From positions 87,870,114-87,934,113 of the forward strand of contig CM038228.1 in the NCBI GenBank assembly GCA_021442155.1: a DNA stretch of 64,000 nucleotides, read 5' to 3'. This document shows, one piece after another, positions 39,606 to 52,814 of this stretch; position 1 is the first letter of the stretch, and each line of letters starts with the position of its first letter. This DNA comes from Cymbidium sinense (taxonomy: Eukaryota > Streptophyta > Magnoliopsida > Asparagales > Orchidaceae). Position numbers and translations under genes: made by a program. The notes beneath the pieces are model-generated. The model was not told the origin of the DNA. It made no database searches and worked only from the letters and a program-made list of their open reading frames with translations.

Positions 39606-40249
39606 AAAACATCCTATTTTGTTACTGTTCATAAATTCTATTTTTGTTTTTTACATTTACAACTATACTATTAATTTCTTTCCTGATTCTTCTAAATTAA
39701 TTGTAGGTCTGTTTACTATTAGTTGAAGCAGGGTCTTTTAGAGAAAAAAAATCCTTTTAGCGTTGTAGTTGAAGTGGGAGCATTTTGTTTGAAATGCATA
39801 TGTTTAAGCTGCTTTTTAAATAGTTTATATTGAACAAACTAAAATACAATTAAACTTTATTTTAAAAAGTGCTTTGTTAAGTTCTATATAGCGCGCGCGC
39901 GCACGAAGCTTTGGACAACTTATAACATTGTTCTTGATCGAGGAAAAAAATGATAAATGAGGTTATTCTTCTTGCCATAGGAAATTTCATAGGAGGAAAA
40001 AAATGGAAAGTGGTCAAATAATGTTGCACCAATAAATCTTAAACTTATGTAACATAATAATAATTTATACTTTAAGATTAGTTAGGTCATAATACAAAAG
40101 GTAACTCACCCAAATTATATTATACAACTTTTCTTCATATAGAAGGTTTTGCAATAATAATAAATTATCAAAAATTTAAAAAAGAATATTGTGGGCTCGA
40201 ATGGGTGATAATAGTGATAAGAATTCAAAAAAAGAGAAATAATCTAGTA

Positions 40250-40336
<87 letters not shown>

Positions 40337-40726
40337 CGAATTTAAAATCACTTAGTTGTGAATGTAGTTGACCCAATTTAGTTGTGAGGTACTCCATCAA
40401 TAATTATGAATTGAGTTTCATAATCTCAAATTGAGGAAAAAATTTTTTAGATGGATGATTTCTTGGTAGTAGATTAAAAAAAATGTTTAACTTATAATTC
40501 TCAGGGCATCCAATACTTAGAATTTTGTTTAGCAATTTGTTAATTAATTGAAATAGAATTTTAAGGTTAGCTTGGCTTTATTTGATTGAAATGACTAATT
40601 TAATTTAAAAGGTCAAATTTGGTCAATTATGATCAAGTGAACTAATTAGCCCAATTTAAGGCTAATTGAATCAAAGTTTTGTATGAAGCGAGCTATTAAA
40701 TATTGAGGGATTTATATATATAGCAC
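39606..40726. other. AT-rich spacer with (GC)n and (TA)n tracts, unit B
   Basis: Matches 15656-16788. The (GC)n run is at 39891-39902 and (TA)n at 40253-40331. Nothing else is recognised. Confidence 0.7.
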
Positions 40727-41110
40727 ATGAAATTTAATTATTTATATATCAAGCACGTAAAACTTCATATTTACTTGATCAAAAAACTTATGAATGAAAA
40801 TGAATATAGCACTCCGTCCTCTCCTCGATCTCTCATGAATCAAAGTCTACTCGATCTTCCTCTCCTCCCTCTAGTCAAATCAGAATCTCGTCTTTCTCTC
40901 TTTGTTCGAGCCTTATTCTCGCTCACAAGCTCGTGAGCACTTCCTCCCGACTGTTGTATCTCAAGAGCACCGAAGCCCTGCTCGTCTAATCTCGTTAAAT
41001 TTTGAATCTTCTCTTCCTCTCTTTCGATCTCATCAAAGCCTTCTTCTTCCGGTCGCAAGCACATGAGCACTTCTTCCTCGATTAGTGCATTCAGTGAGTA
41101 CGCACTACCC
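40727..41110 (+). repeat. CT-rich duplicated segment, unit B
   Basis: Counterpart of 16789-17165. The two ~115-bp CT-rich copies are still visible, but the open frame ends after about 69 codons. Confidence 0.45.
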
Positions 41111-41236
41111 ATTGTTTCATCCCCATTTTCGCTTTCTTGCCAACAACAATGCATCTTGTCATGTAATTAAAAACTATAATAGTTCGAGAAAAAATTCTTA
41201 AAAGCATTTTTGGGTTCTTTATCTCTATTTATTTCC

Positions 41237-41350
41237 CATAACAACAACAATAACAAGCCTTAATCCCACTAAGTAGGATCGGCTACATGAATCCAACAAT
41301 ATAGAATATGCGAGGTCATTAGTTATTTTAACCCGTAGAAAAGCTTTTAA
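41237..41350 (-). mobile_element. RTE-family LINE 3' tail (antisense), unit B
   Basis: ATAACAACAACAATAACAAG followed by CCTTAATCCCACTAAGTAGG and ATCGGCTACATGAATCC, the reverse of the RTE LINE 3' end. Unit A has about 16 more bases of CG-containing sequence just before it. Confidence 0.65.
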
Positions 41351-41725
41351 AAAAACACATAATTACATACAGGATTCTTCTTTTCATATATCAGGTAAGA
41401 ATACATATATTATAATTATTTGATTTTAAAATTAGCATTTTCATTTTGAGTGTAAAAATATGTTAATTTGAAATTAAAATTGGAAGAAAAAGTATAAATG
41501 TATTTATATAATTTCCATCATTATGAGTTAAAAAAAAACATCAGTTTTTAAAATTTTTTGTTTCAATATATATATTAACTTCAAGTCCTCATCTCTAAAT
41601 TTTCTTTTCTATGCTTATGTGATTTGAAATTATAAAGTGGTTTAATGATGGATATAAGTGCATATTTATTATTTTCAAATTTATCTGATATTGGAAGCAA
41701 GTGAAGAATCAAAGTAGGAAAATGA

Positions 41726-42023
41726 TCTGTTAAACCTGAGAAAGATTTGATAAGCTTTTATATGCTCAGAGGAGATCAAAGCAATTTATCCCAAGGGCAT
41801 GGTTTTGAGTTACACTATTTTATTTTTAGGACATCATTTGAGGAGTTCAAGTTAATTGAAGGTGATGTTGACGTATTTGAATATGATAAAACTATTAGAT
41901 GAAAGTGGTCGAGCTAAGGTGATGGTTATAACATGTGATGGCCAGGAGAAGGTTATGTGTTCACAGGGTGAAGAGGGTCGAGATGCTAATCATATGTTGA
42001 AGTGTCATCGTTCTACTTCTTAA
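41726..42023 (+). pseudogene. Unrecognised coding remnant, unit B
   Basis: Copy of 17817-18123 with small deletions: CTCAGAGGAG instead of CTCAGAGAGGAG, and a loss of seven bases after TTTATCCC. The second part (GRAKVMVITCDGQEKVMCSQ) is unchanged. Family not recognised. Confidence 0.3.
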
Positions 42024-42208
42024 GGAAGAGAAAATAATACATTATCAATTGGTGTACGTTTAGTTAATTCTATAACTTTCAAGCAAAACTTAAAAATAGA
42101 ACCAATCTTTATAAAAAATTTTATGATGGTAGGTTTTGAACGTGCACAATATCCTCTTAAGCATAACTACACAATCACTTATCACTTTAACAATGGTGAA
42201 TTAACTTT

Positions 42209-42255
42209 ATATATATATATATATATATATAGTGAGTGAGTGAGAGAGAGAGAGT
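42209..42255. repeat. (TA)n(GA)n microsatellite, unit B
   Basis: TA run, then GTGAGTGAGTGA, then GA units. The composition is shifted relative to unit A. Confidence 0.9.
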
Positions 42256-43014
42256 AATAAGCAGAAGCTCTTATAAACATATGAAAAGAGAGAACAAAGC
42301 TCTAGCAAGTAGAGAATGATAATAATAATAGTAGCAATGTCTTCCTCTCTGTCTTCAACCATCATTTCCAAAACAAATAGCTATGTTATGTCTAAATCAT
42401 TTACAAATAAAAGAAAATTATATCTTTATTCTTATATATATAAGAAAATCTTTATTGCACTTCTTTTAAAACTTACTTTAACTTTTAATCTTGTGTGGTG
42501 GTGGACATAAGAGAATATCACAAAATAAAAAAAATTTGTATGTCTTGTGTTTACGATCTTTAATATATTCATTCTTCATCGTTATTTGATTTTGCTTAAA
42601 ATTGTATTACTATTTTAACAAATATGTTACCTTGTTTAATGTGTTTCACTAGAGCAGAGATCTATATTGGGTAAGTATAATGATTTTACCTATGTAATAT
42701 TAAATAAGTGTTATCAAACTTTACCTAATAAGAGATTGATGAAGATCATAAAATCTTGATTGTTTGATCCAATGTTCTCTAAGGAATACTTAAAAAATGA
42801 AGGTCAACAATAAGTTTTGCAATAGTAAATAGGTTGAGTCAAAATCCCCTGGCCACATAGATTCTAGGTTTCTAAATGGTTACTTTAGATTAAATTGGTT
42901 AATCAATTAATAATCTTTTGGATAATTAACATATTTAATTCTTTCAAACAAGAAACAAATTTGCTCTCGAATAGTATGGGCATATCATTTAAAAAAAATT
43001 CATTAAACTTCACA

Positions 43015-44275
43015 TCTCCTTAAAGTCTAGGCTTTTGTTTGAGTAGATCTAAAACGAATACATGGAGTATAGTTTTAGTTGTTGAAGATCTAGCTAACAG
43101 GTGACATTAGGTGTTCAAGTTAAGAGCAAACATTTTAGAAATCTCGAGTCTATCGTTCAAAGTGAAGGTAATATAGATGGGGAAGTTATAAGTAGAATTC
43201 AAGTTGGATGGTTGAAATGGATGAATAGATCTAACTTATTGTGTGATAGAAATGTATTACTTAAACTCAAGGTAAAATTTGATAAGATGGTTGTGAGACC
43301 TATAAGACTTTATGGCGCATATTGTTGGCCAATACATGAGAAGCATAAAATTAAGTGTTCCACAGAAAAGAATGCTTAGGTAGATGATCGGTTTTATACT
43401 TGGGGGCTGTTTGGTAGTGTGCATTTGGAATGCACTGCATTCCAAATGCACGCTTTTGAACATTTCAAGCGTTTGATTCCTAGTAAAGTAAAATTTCAGT
43501 GCATTTTAAATACACCGAACGGTTCGCGTTATATTTGAATTCACCCAAATCAATTCAAAACATAGATAATGTAAAGTGATCTTGTGATGCTGTGCGGCGC
43601 CGCCCTGCTCTAAGCCTCTCCGCGCCACCACTCGCTGCCGCCACTTCATCATCGCCGCTCGCCAGCCTTCGCCATTGCCGCCGCTCGCCGTTGCTGCTTG
43701 CGCCGCGCCCGTGCCATGCTGACCAGCGCCATCCACCACACCGCTTGGTATACATCATGGTCGGGACCGTTCTCCCATCACGTCAAACCTTATTCTTTAC
43801 ATTACATTTTTTCAACCAAACAAAAAAATGCAAAGTCATGAATTTGTAAAACTCTCCACCAAACAACTATAAATTAATCCTTTTACACTGAATTCCTTTT
43901 ACACTGCATTCCTTTTACACCGCATTCCAAATGCAGGCAACCAAACAGCCCCTTAGAGACAAAATGAGAAATAAATGTACATGTGAAAAGGTTGGAGTAG
44001 TTGCACTAGAAGATAAGATTAGAGAGAATCACCTTAGCTGATTTGGTCACATAAAACACTAGCTGCCTAATGACCCAATAAGGAGAGTAGATGTATTAGA
44101 TTCGTCCTATGTTAATAGAGGTAATGGTGTACCTAAAAAGATTTGTTTAGGAAGCATAAAAATGGTCCTAGTTTATTATCATTAATGAGAATATTAGACT
44201 TAATAGAATATATTAGAAAAAAATGATTCATTTAACCGACCCTATGTAGTGGGATAAAGACATGTTGTAAACTTC
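43015..44275 (+). mobile_element. RTE-type LINE 3' end, split by a MITE, unit B
   Basis: The plus strand encodes the RT carboxyl-terminal region: QVGWLKWMNRSNLLCDRNVL and MVVRPIRLYGAYCWPIHEKH at 43200-43350. After the MITE it resumes (CEKVGVVALEDKIRENHLS near 43985, then DVLDSSYVNRG). It ends with CCGACCCTATGTAGTGGGAT and a degenerate TGTTGT tail at about 44240-44275, the typical plant RTE 3' end. The 5' part is missing from about 43015. Confidence 0.8.
43402..43952. mobile_element. MITE with GGGGCTGTTTGG terminal inverted repeats
   Basis: The left end GGGGGCTGTTTGGTAGTGTG and right end (reverse complement) GGGGCTGTTTGGTTGCCTGC form inverted repeats, each followed by a CATTTGGAATGC motif. 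The ~550-bp element lies inside an RTE LINE; joining the flanks restores the LINE frame. The flanks are TTG on the left and TTA on the right, or CTT on both sides by a shifted reading. The repeats resemble PIF/Harbinger (Tourist) MITEs, whose usual target is TWA; the exact superfamily is not settled. The core is very GC-rich (CCGCC, CGCCG runs). No transposase. The unit A equivalent (~19516-19987) differs strongly in the core. Confidence 0.7.
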
Positions 44276-44816
44276 ACATCTCCTGATGAGATCATTATAA
44301 AAAAAAAAACTCAACAAATAAAAAAATCCCACCAATTATTACTCGAAAATTTAATGCTTTGGCTTAAAACCCAAGGCCTTAAATCGTAACGCTTCAGGCA
44401 TCTTTGAGAGCAAGTCAACGTTGCATTACCTTTTTATTGTATTATTTATGCAACTTAAGATAAATCTAACACCTTATTTTTAATGAATAATACACTTGGT
44501 CAAAGAATATTGTTATAGATGCTTTTCCTTCATTCATATACAACCATTTTATTCTATTCGTCATTTAATGCAACTTTCATTTCAGAATTTTGATGTGAAG
44601 TATCAAAATGAGAGGTGACAATTATGAAAATCCATCGTTTGAGGCTAACATGAAGTTCAAAAACTTCACATCTTCCAATGAATGAAGATAGGTTAACCAT
44701 TTTTTTAATTAAGAAGTCAACAATAACTCACTATCATTGTTTAGATTTAAAACCCCATGCTCCGACCATCCTTAAGAGCATCAAGAAAACAAAATTATAG
44801 AAGCTCCTTAGCGATA

Positions 44817-45833
44817 ATGGCAATGGAGGAAAGCTCAGTGCCCATTATCGACTTATCAAAGTTCGAAACACAGAAGGAAAAGCTCAAAGCGGCAGCGGTG
44901 GGATCGGGCTGCTTTCGAGTGATCAATCACGGAATCCCCGAGACAATTCTGACTGATATGAAGGCTTCTGCGACATGTATCTTAGATCTCCCCTCCGAGG
45001 TGAAGTATCGTAACACCGACGTCATTGCTGGAACTGGCTACGTAAGTCCCAACCAAGTAGGCTCGTTGTACGAAGGGTTGGGCATCTACAATGCCACCTC
45101 ACCTGACGACATTCGTGCCTTCTGCTCCCGCTTGGACATCTCATCTCGCCACTTGTAAGCTCTCATCATTTCTCGCTTTCATTTTCTCCATCCAAATCTT
45201 ATGATTTCTTAGATTTCATTTGTTTTATAATGTGTTTATGATTGAATCTACAGAGAAATATTAAGCACGTATGCTTGTCATCTTCATGCACTCATCGTGG
45301 ATGTAGCGTCCAAAGTAGCTGAGAGTTTAGGAATCGTGGGCTGCGGTTTTGAAGAATGGAGCTGCCACTTAAGGATGAACAGATACAATTTCACAGAAGA
45401 AACCATTGGTTGCTACGGTGCGCATGATCATACAGATAGTAGTTTCATAACTATCCTTCTTGAAGATGAATGCAACGATGGACTTGAAATTCTGGATTAT
45501 AGTGGAAATTTTATAGCTATTAATTCTGTGCCGGGAACATTTCTCGTTAATATCGGCGACATCGGGAAGGTATGGAGCAATGGAAGATTTCATAATGTGA
45601 AGCACAAGGTGGTATGCAAGAAAGCAGAGCAACGTGTCACTGTTGCCTTATTTATACTCGCACCAAAGGATAACAAGATTGAGCCTCGAGTTGAACTGAT
45701 CGACTCTGAGCACCCGAAGCTCTATCGAAGTTTTGACTATACAGAGTACAGAAGGATTCGGACCACAACTCTATCAATAGCTGGTGAAGCCCTCTTCAAT
45801 TGGGCTATAGATGAAGCAGCAGCAACGACTTAA
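44817..45833 (+). CDS. DAO-like 2-oxoglutarate/Fe(II)-dependent dioxygenase, unit B (intact)
   Basis: Two exons, 44817-45154 and 45254-45833, with the intron bounded by GTAAGC and CTACAG, give 305 residues, close to the ~300 of the family. The plant DAO proteins oxidise indole-3-acetic acid to 2-oxindole-3-acetic acid in the cytoplasm, using 2-oxoglutarate and O2. Motifs: VPIIDLSKF and GCFRVINHGIP in the amino-terminal domain, YRNTDVIAGTGY, then the double-stranded beta-helix with iron ligands His172 and Asp174 (HTDSSF) and His230 (NVKHKV), and the 2-oxoglutarate-binding pair Arg240-x-Thr242 (QRVTVA). The start at 44817 is chosen because the frame upstream lacks family similarity; ATG at 44823 is an alternative. 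RTE/MITE remnants end about 540 bp upstream. The exact substrate is inferred from family resemblance only. Confidence 0.88.
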
Positions 45834-46738
45834 TATACTGTATAAGCAACTTGTTTAAGAATGCAATGAAGGGGTTTATAATCAAAAATTAATATTGGAG
45901 ATTGCATTCTACATGTATTTTATGAATAAGCATTGCCTTGCAACATAGAGCTGCTGCCATGAATGAAGCTAAAAGCTTAAGATGAAAAAGGGAGAGCTTC
46001 CAATCTCAAAGAAATTTTCCCATTATATACTTTAATTTAATTAAAGAATTACTATTAAATTAAAAAATCATATTGAACTCAAATTCAAATAAATTAGACA
46101 ATATATGTAGAATAATTATTTTGATTAGATGTTACCATCCACCATAATTAGAATTCATTAAGATGACCGAACTTGCTTTGTAGAGTATCAAAGTTACTAA
46201 TGACCTGATCCTTAATTTGATCCAAGGTTCTAACCAAGGTTCTAACTAAGGATTATATAAGGTTCAAACTTAAAATTGAATATAAAATCATAATCTTAAA
46301 ATTTAAATTTAAAAAAAAAAAGCTAAATTAGTTGTTAGAAGTTGATGAGGGTCAGCATGTCAAGTCTCAAACATCTCCTACCAAACTTTGGATCACATCT
46401 CCACCTCTTATCCTAATCATATATATATGCCATTCTATCTCTCAAAACACCAATTTCTACCCTTCCTCAAGCATTTAAACTAGACTAACCTTATAACTTT
46501 TTATTTATTTATTAAATTATAATCATGAAGGATAATGGTTGACAATAATTATATTTTTTTTATTAAATTATCGACTATCATCTTATTTCTTCTCTTTTTC
46601 ACCCATGTCATCTATTTTGATGTGCAAGGAAAAACATATTGATATATTCTAAGTTTAAAATCTTTGTTTATGATATATCATATTATGATAAATAGGAATA
46701 AGCCACTAAGCATTTCAAACCTCCTAATCATATGCTAA
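45834..46738. other. Non-coding spacer after DAO-B
   Basis: Putative 3' UTR and AT-rich spacer, near-identical to 21794-22679. No further element is recognised. Confidence 0.5.
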
Positions 46739-48807
46739 TGAGAATATGATCTCATCATGAACAATTCAAACTGTTCAAACTTCCAAAAGAAAAGCAAAAG
46801 AATCGATAAGAACAGGGAGAAATTTATCTGCTCCGGTCCTCATCATCCCCGCATAGGGTTATTTATACAACACAATGACTCAAACTAATTAACTCCCACT
46901 AATTAATTATATAGTTAAACTAACTAATAATTACAAGCTTACATGTGGATTCAAAATATTACTCCCCCTCTCATAAAGACTTTCCCCTCACAGTCAAAAA
47001 ACTTGTAAGTTGATCTATCCATTCAATCACAATCTCTTGAGCAATTCTAACCAGTGTTAAGGGCACAACAAGGAAGTTAAAAAAGAAAATCCTTGAGTTT
47101 ATCCCTTGGTGATCATGAGGCAGTAGCTATTTATCTAACCACAATTCTTACAGATAAGGCTTGTGCACAACCAACTCCTCCTTAACCTCTTCAGTAAAAG
47201 AACTTATTATACTATCGTACATATCATGTGAGGGTTGCTCTGAATAGGACATGCAAAATATTATAGATTGCTTGAAAGAATTCCAGAAACTTTAGTATTT
47301 GGTATACATGAAATAATAGTAACACAATGTTGGCATCAATGAGCACAAATACAATTATGAAGCGCCACTCATCGGACAAATTATGGGAAGAATTGAAAAC
47401 ATTGAGAAGCCGTTCTTGTGGACTAAACCCATTGAAATAAGGAATGTCCATTTCAAAAATTCTTGAATGACCATGGAGTGACACCAAAGATGAATTGTGA
47501 TCTACAGAAGTCTTTGAATAGCTCATCAGATTCTCTGCCATAATTGATTTAGGTTGAAACTGTTATTCCAACTTCTTCGCTATCTAGGTTAGACATTGAA
47601 AAATGTCGTTCAAGATCGTTGTGCGCAATGAAATTTGCTCGTCTATATGTCAAACTCTTGTCATACAATCTTTTATCATTTTTGATGAGCTCTGCATCAC
47701 TTTTGTGATAAGAAGGCGACAAAATCAAATTTTAGTGACAGTGGTCGAGATGAGGCAAGGCAACCATGGACAAGTCCTCAATAGCTGAAATAGGAGCCAA
47801 TGAGAATTTGGGAAGGAATGTGATTGTGGAATCTTGCGAGGTCTCCCAAGTTTCTTGAGATAAGATGAGAGAGGAGATCTTAGTGTAGATCGGATGTTGA
47901 TCTTAAATCGCAAGGCTGATCAAGAAAAGTTGAAAATTGATGGTGGCAAAATCTAGGCAACAAGATCTACGTAATTCTAGCCAGAACTGCTTGATATTAG
48001 TTGTGATATTAGAAAAGGAGATGATGGACTCAATTTGCCACTGCAAAAATTGCTATAATTCTTGATTGATTCACGATCTGAGCTTGGACAAAATTCTACA
48101 TATGATTCTTGAAGAGAATTGTAAGAGGTCAAGATCTGGGTTCACGACCTAAGCTTAGACAGAATAGGGGACAGCAGGGTGCGGGCATACATACCAGCTC
48201 AAAAGTTGCAAGATAAAAATTGATTAAGGAATTGACATGGATATGAAAGTGAAATATTGGTTCAGCAACGATGGATACGGCAGACAATGTCAAATGGACA
48301 AGATTGAAAACAGAAGTAGAGGTTGAAGCTGCGGCCAAAGAGGACTGGAACAAATTTGGCATCACCCATGTGCTTGATTGGTGAGAGATGGAGTTTTTTT
48401 ATTTCGTTTCCTGATACATGATGTAGTTTCAACATAGTGGTGATGGTCCAGTTGGCACAGAAAGTGAAGAAGAGATACGATGTCAGAGAGACAAATCTAG
48501 ATGATTTTGATGAGACACCAGACGACGGTTTCAGGTGAAGGAGACAGACGTGATACAACAAAAGCACAAATGTTGAAAACCTAATCTCATCTTCAACATT
48601 TCTAGCTCTTCAAACTCCCAAAAGAAAGAAAAATAAAAACCCAATTAGATACAAGAAAGGGGAAGCTTCATTTAATCACCACATGTCCTCATCTTCCCTA
48701 CATGGGTTTATATTTATAGAATACAATGCCTATTAAATCCATCCCAATATTTAATCATCTTTTTTAACTTACTAATAATTACAAGTTTATGCTATAGATT
48801 CATAACA
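46739..48807 (-). mobile_element. Old gag-only LTR retroelement, unit B
   Basis: Counterpart of 22680-24729. Left LTR is about 46739-46960 and right LTR about 48573-48807. The gag-like frame at 47541-47224 is the same up to its last codons. The polypurine tract (plus CTCCCCCTCTC) is near 46962-46972 and the primer-binding-like TTTGTGCTTTTGTTG lies next to the right LTR. LTR-LTR divergence is large compared with A-B divergence, so insertion long preceded the tandem duplication. Confidence 0.65.
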
Positions 48808-49386
48808 TATGTTGTTCATTAGAAAATCAGTTAGAGCACAAGCAGTTTCACTAGGACACCCGACACTACAAAATAGCTCAGTGCAAGTCTATTTCCATAA
48901 ACCCCCCTCCATATATCCTAGCATGACAAATTATTCAATATATATATATATATTAGATGGCAGCCCACACGTGCAATGACCATGGTCACAGATGGATTTC
49001 AGTTTAGGTTTCAATATGGAAGTATCCATAAATCAGACAATGGTAACAGATCATGTTGCCTAAAAAAGATAACATACTATAGCAACATTAAATCACCCAG
49101 AATATTTTACAGCTTCCACCATATTTATACAATGTGTCCTGTGTGGGGAGCCAGCATGGGCACCAGCAGTTTCACCTCCAAACTCAGGCAAATTGCCAGC
49201 TTTTGGTTAAAGACATAAAATACTAAATATTTTGGCATTATAAGCTCATGCAGCAGCGTAGGTAGATCAGTTCTCCGCTCAGAAGGTAAAGTGTGACCAG
49301 GGCAATGGCAGCTGAACGTTAAAAAACTAGTTATTCAAGCTTTAGCATTAGTATTACTTGGTGCAGGTAGTAAACAAGAGCCATAC

Positions 49387-49872
49387 CTTCACGAGCATTG
49401 CGTTGGAGTGGGAGAACATGTTGGCGAAAGGTTTGTAAATTCCAGAGCCTGGAGCCTCAGTTCTACTGGATAATCCGCTACACAACCAATTCTTGGGCCA
49501 GCACCAGTGGACCATTTCACGAGACTTGATGACCAAGCTGGTATGAACTGGATTTCATTTTAGATTTGATCCTCTCATGAATTGCTCTCTCAGAAACATC
49601 CGTCTTTGGACTCCTAAGCCCCAGACAGAGTCCTTCTGTACGCTTTGATATCATTACCTTTTCCATTCTCAGCCTCAGAATTAATGGAAGATTCCGTGGG
49701 TTGCATTGAAGGCATAATGAAGGACCTGGAAGGGATTTGAAGAGGTGGAGGCTTTGAAATAGAGAAGGTATCAACCACATCATCAGCTTCACCTTCAGGC
49801 TTTTTGGTTTCTTCATAGTCTTCACTGGATGCAGAACGTATCTGGGAATATATGTGGAGGCTTTGAAATAGA
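49387..49872 (-). pseudogene. Fragment of a calmodulin-binding IQM-like gene, unit B
   Basis: Counterpart of 25309-25790. The C-run that encodes the Gly-Gly of TLSGGLRSP in unit A is two bases shorter here, shifting the frame between the acidic part and the [11 protein letters not shown] block. Splice donor and abrupt right edge are the same as in unit A. Confidence 0.55.
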
Positions 49873-51500
49873 CATGTGTTACCCTAATTAACATATTTTT
49901 ATTGAATATATGCATTAAATGAATTATGTAGATTTAAACATATCATAAAAAAAAATAAGTTCATATTTTCTTTCATAAAATGATTATTCAACTCTTAAAG
50001 TTGTATAATAATAATTGTGTAGAATATTTCAACTCAAAATAATATAAATTTGTTATGTCTTCAACTCTATAATAGGGACATCCACAAGCCACTCACTTAT
50101 TATTAATTAAAAAATAATTAACTCTTATTGATTAAAAAGTAAAAATAATTTATTAATAAAACTTTTCCGCTTATTATCTATCTTATCTCATTTCTTATAT
50201 TTGACCTAAATACTTAGTATTCAAAAGATCTTGATTCTTTGTCTATAATGCTTGTGATAAGATTTTAAGAATATCTTCATCAGATTAAGACAAAAAAAGA
50301 ACTTAAAAATTTAGACTGATTCCAATAATATGCATGACTCACATATTTGTTTAGAGATTATACTATCCTATATCACAATTTTAAGTACATTAATTATTGA
50401 GGAGAATATTAAGATAAATCTCATAAGTGACTCATAATGTGAACCTCAACGCATATCTCTAATATGTTTGAAAGTAATATCTTAGTTTAATCTTTGTCCT
50501 GTAATAAGTCCATTATTTTCTAATACTCTTAAGATCTTCTCTCATTGTTTTTTTAAGTTGTTTACAATTTTTACATGAAACAACAACATCATTCACTAAA
50601 TTTGAAAGTACATTAAAGAAAAGAATAAATTGGTATGATTTTTTGTAACATATAACAAAGCTAAATGAATAAGCGTATATTATCCTTGTAATAGATATAA
50701 ATCTAATAATATTCTTCTGAATATCATGAGTTTTTGATTTTAAATATTTTGGAGCATCTTTTAGGAGATCACTATTTATATTTACATTATGGTCAGCCAA
50801 AAATTATGATTTTTTTTTAATTTTTGGATTTATCAAACTCATCATGCTCTCTAAAACCAATCTTTATCTTAGAAAGTACCTCACAAATCAACTTAAGCAT
50901 TTAGGTGACTACAATATTTAGTTATTAAATAATCAAATTATTTAAAAAAAATAAAATTAATATGTTGATTTTGTTTTATTAAGACCTCATAATTTTTATT
51001 ATGAACATTTTTAGGCCAGTAACATGAAATTCAAATCTATCTTCTTCTTTTTTTCAAATTGAAAATATTTTCCTATTAAATACTTTTGTTCTCTTTTTCT
51101 TACCCTTTTATTTTAAAAATATAACAACATACATAATATGTTTTATCTTGCATGACATTATACTCTAAGCAATAAAAGTATTTATAAAAATTATGATTAT
51201 GTGGCTGGCATTGATCTCTCTATTGTTAAACTTGATATTGAGCATTTGGTTGATACTAGTAGATTAGAATGTGTAATCCACGATCTAATGAAAGATTTTG
51301 TAAATTTATTCCTATATTTTTCAATGGCACAATCTCCACATGATGTTGTTTGGTATTTTGGTCTTCAATGCTCTCACTTCTCTCTTCTATATTTGGTGAT
51401 AACTTCAATCTTCAATTTTTTTTTTAAATAAACCTTTTCATCATTAAATCTTAATCACAAATAATGAAATCACATGAGCAATATCAATCAATAATAAATA
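49873..51500. repeat. AT-rich module M3, unit B
   Basis: Longer than in unit A. It keeps a segment around 51180-51380 that unit A lost, with a 76-codon plus-strand frame (51201-51431) containing RLECVIHDLMKDFVNLF. That is faintly reminiscent of the MHD-region spacing of plant NLR proteins but too short to assign. The minus-strand frame 50800-50513 matches that of unit A. Confidence 0.55.
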
Positions 51501-52185
51501 GTAATAAGAGAATAAATATATAACAGTTTTGAACAACTAAATATAACTAAGCTAATGTTAAGTATAAAATATTATTTTTATAAGAAATGACTTTATTAGA
51601 ATAAAAAATTAATAGAAACCTTTATAAAATGTAAGAATTACCCAGTCCAACAATGATAACAGAAGATAAGTCTTTCAATAAGGATAAATATTAAAAAAAA
51701 ATTATAACAAATAATCTAAACAATCGTCTCTTTGATTAATAATTATTTTTTAAAAAACTACCAAATTTTTCTTGCACCAATATAGGTAGGAAAGTCTAAA
51801 ATTATTTGAAACTGGACGCTAACAGAAACTCAAAATAAAATTTTAGTGTATTAGACCAAATATAAATGTAAATATTTGTTACATTGAATTCGTTTTAAGC
51901 AATCTCAGATCATATACACTGCCAACTCACTCCAATTCAAATTTAATGTTTTCTAAACAGGACTTATTAATTTTAATCCAAAATAAATACAAATTAAAAG
52001 CATATTCAACTTTTAAAACAACATTTCCTCTCCCAACCAAATTCACAGCCCTGTTAGCTCGTAATCAATACAATGTCCCGAATGGAAAAGAAGATATATT
52101 TTCAGTAAATGAGAGTATAATTTCTTATATATGCACTCTCTCCTCTCCCTCAAATAACCATCTCATTCTAGCAATGCACGTACAC
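51501..52185. other. Upstream region of HPt-B
   Basis: AT-rich and near-identical to unit A. A plus-strand open frame at 51946-52269 is not supported: it lies in the promoter/leader and is broken in unit A by one A. Confidence 0.4.
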
Positions 52186-52193
52186 TATATATA
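52186..52193 (+). promoter_or_regulatory. Putative TATA box of HPt-B
   Basis: TATATATA about 82 bp before the ATG at 52275, with the surrounding 300 bp conserved in unit A. Confidence 0.4.
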
Positions 52194-52777
52194 CAGAGTC
52201 TTCTCTCAGTTCTTTCATTTTCCCTTACGTATTAATAATTTTATTCCACAGTTCTCTTCCTCTTCATAGCCGTAATGGCCTCCTCCTCATCACATGCGAA
52301 ATCGGCAGTGCCAACAACACCAGAGCAAGCTTCTGATTCCGAACAGGCAGAACTGGCTGGCCTTCAGCTTGAGCTCAGATCGCACAAGAAACGAATGTTC
52401 ATGCAGGTGTATAGATTATATATAAAGGTCTTAATATTTTTCTGTTGTTATATATTTTACAAGCGAAATCACGTTATTTCATATCATTAAATGTAATACA
52501 AATATTTTCAGCTAACTTTTTAAGCTCATTCGGATAAAAAATGGATGTGATTCTTCTTCAGCAAAGTCCATATTTATTTTACTGTATATATATTTATTTT
52601 GCCTTGCAGGGGCTTTTTGACGATCATTTCACGCAGCTGGAGCTCCTTGAGACACCTGAGAGACCAGGTTTCGTAGCAGATGCTATCAATGCGTTTTGCG
52701 GTGATGCTGAAATGATATTCGGAATTGTGGATAATTCGTTGTGAGATTAATTAAATTTCTACTATTAAGCATCAGTT

Positions 52778-52781
<4 letters not shown>

Positions 52782-52813
<32 letters not shown>

Positions 52814-52814
52814 C
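52782..52814. repeat. (CT)n microsatellite before HPt-B exon 3
   Basis: Shorter than the unit A tract and interrupted by CCT near its end. Confidence 0.95.

Noticed and set aside
40176..40400. Minus-strand frame with Tyr-Ile repeats
   Set aside because: Pure (TA)n translation. The unit A tract does not keep it.
43506..43849. Overlapping Ala/Arg/Pro-rich frames
   Set aside because: By-products of the GC-rich MITE core. They occur on both strands and are absent from the unit A copy.
51201..51431. Possible NLR (disease-resistance) fragment with VIHDLMKDF
   Set aside because: Too short and isolated: no P-loop, MHD motif or leucine-rich repeats nearby.
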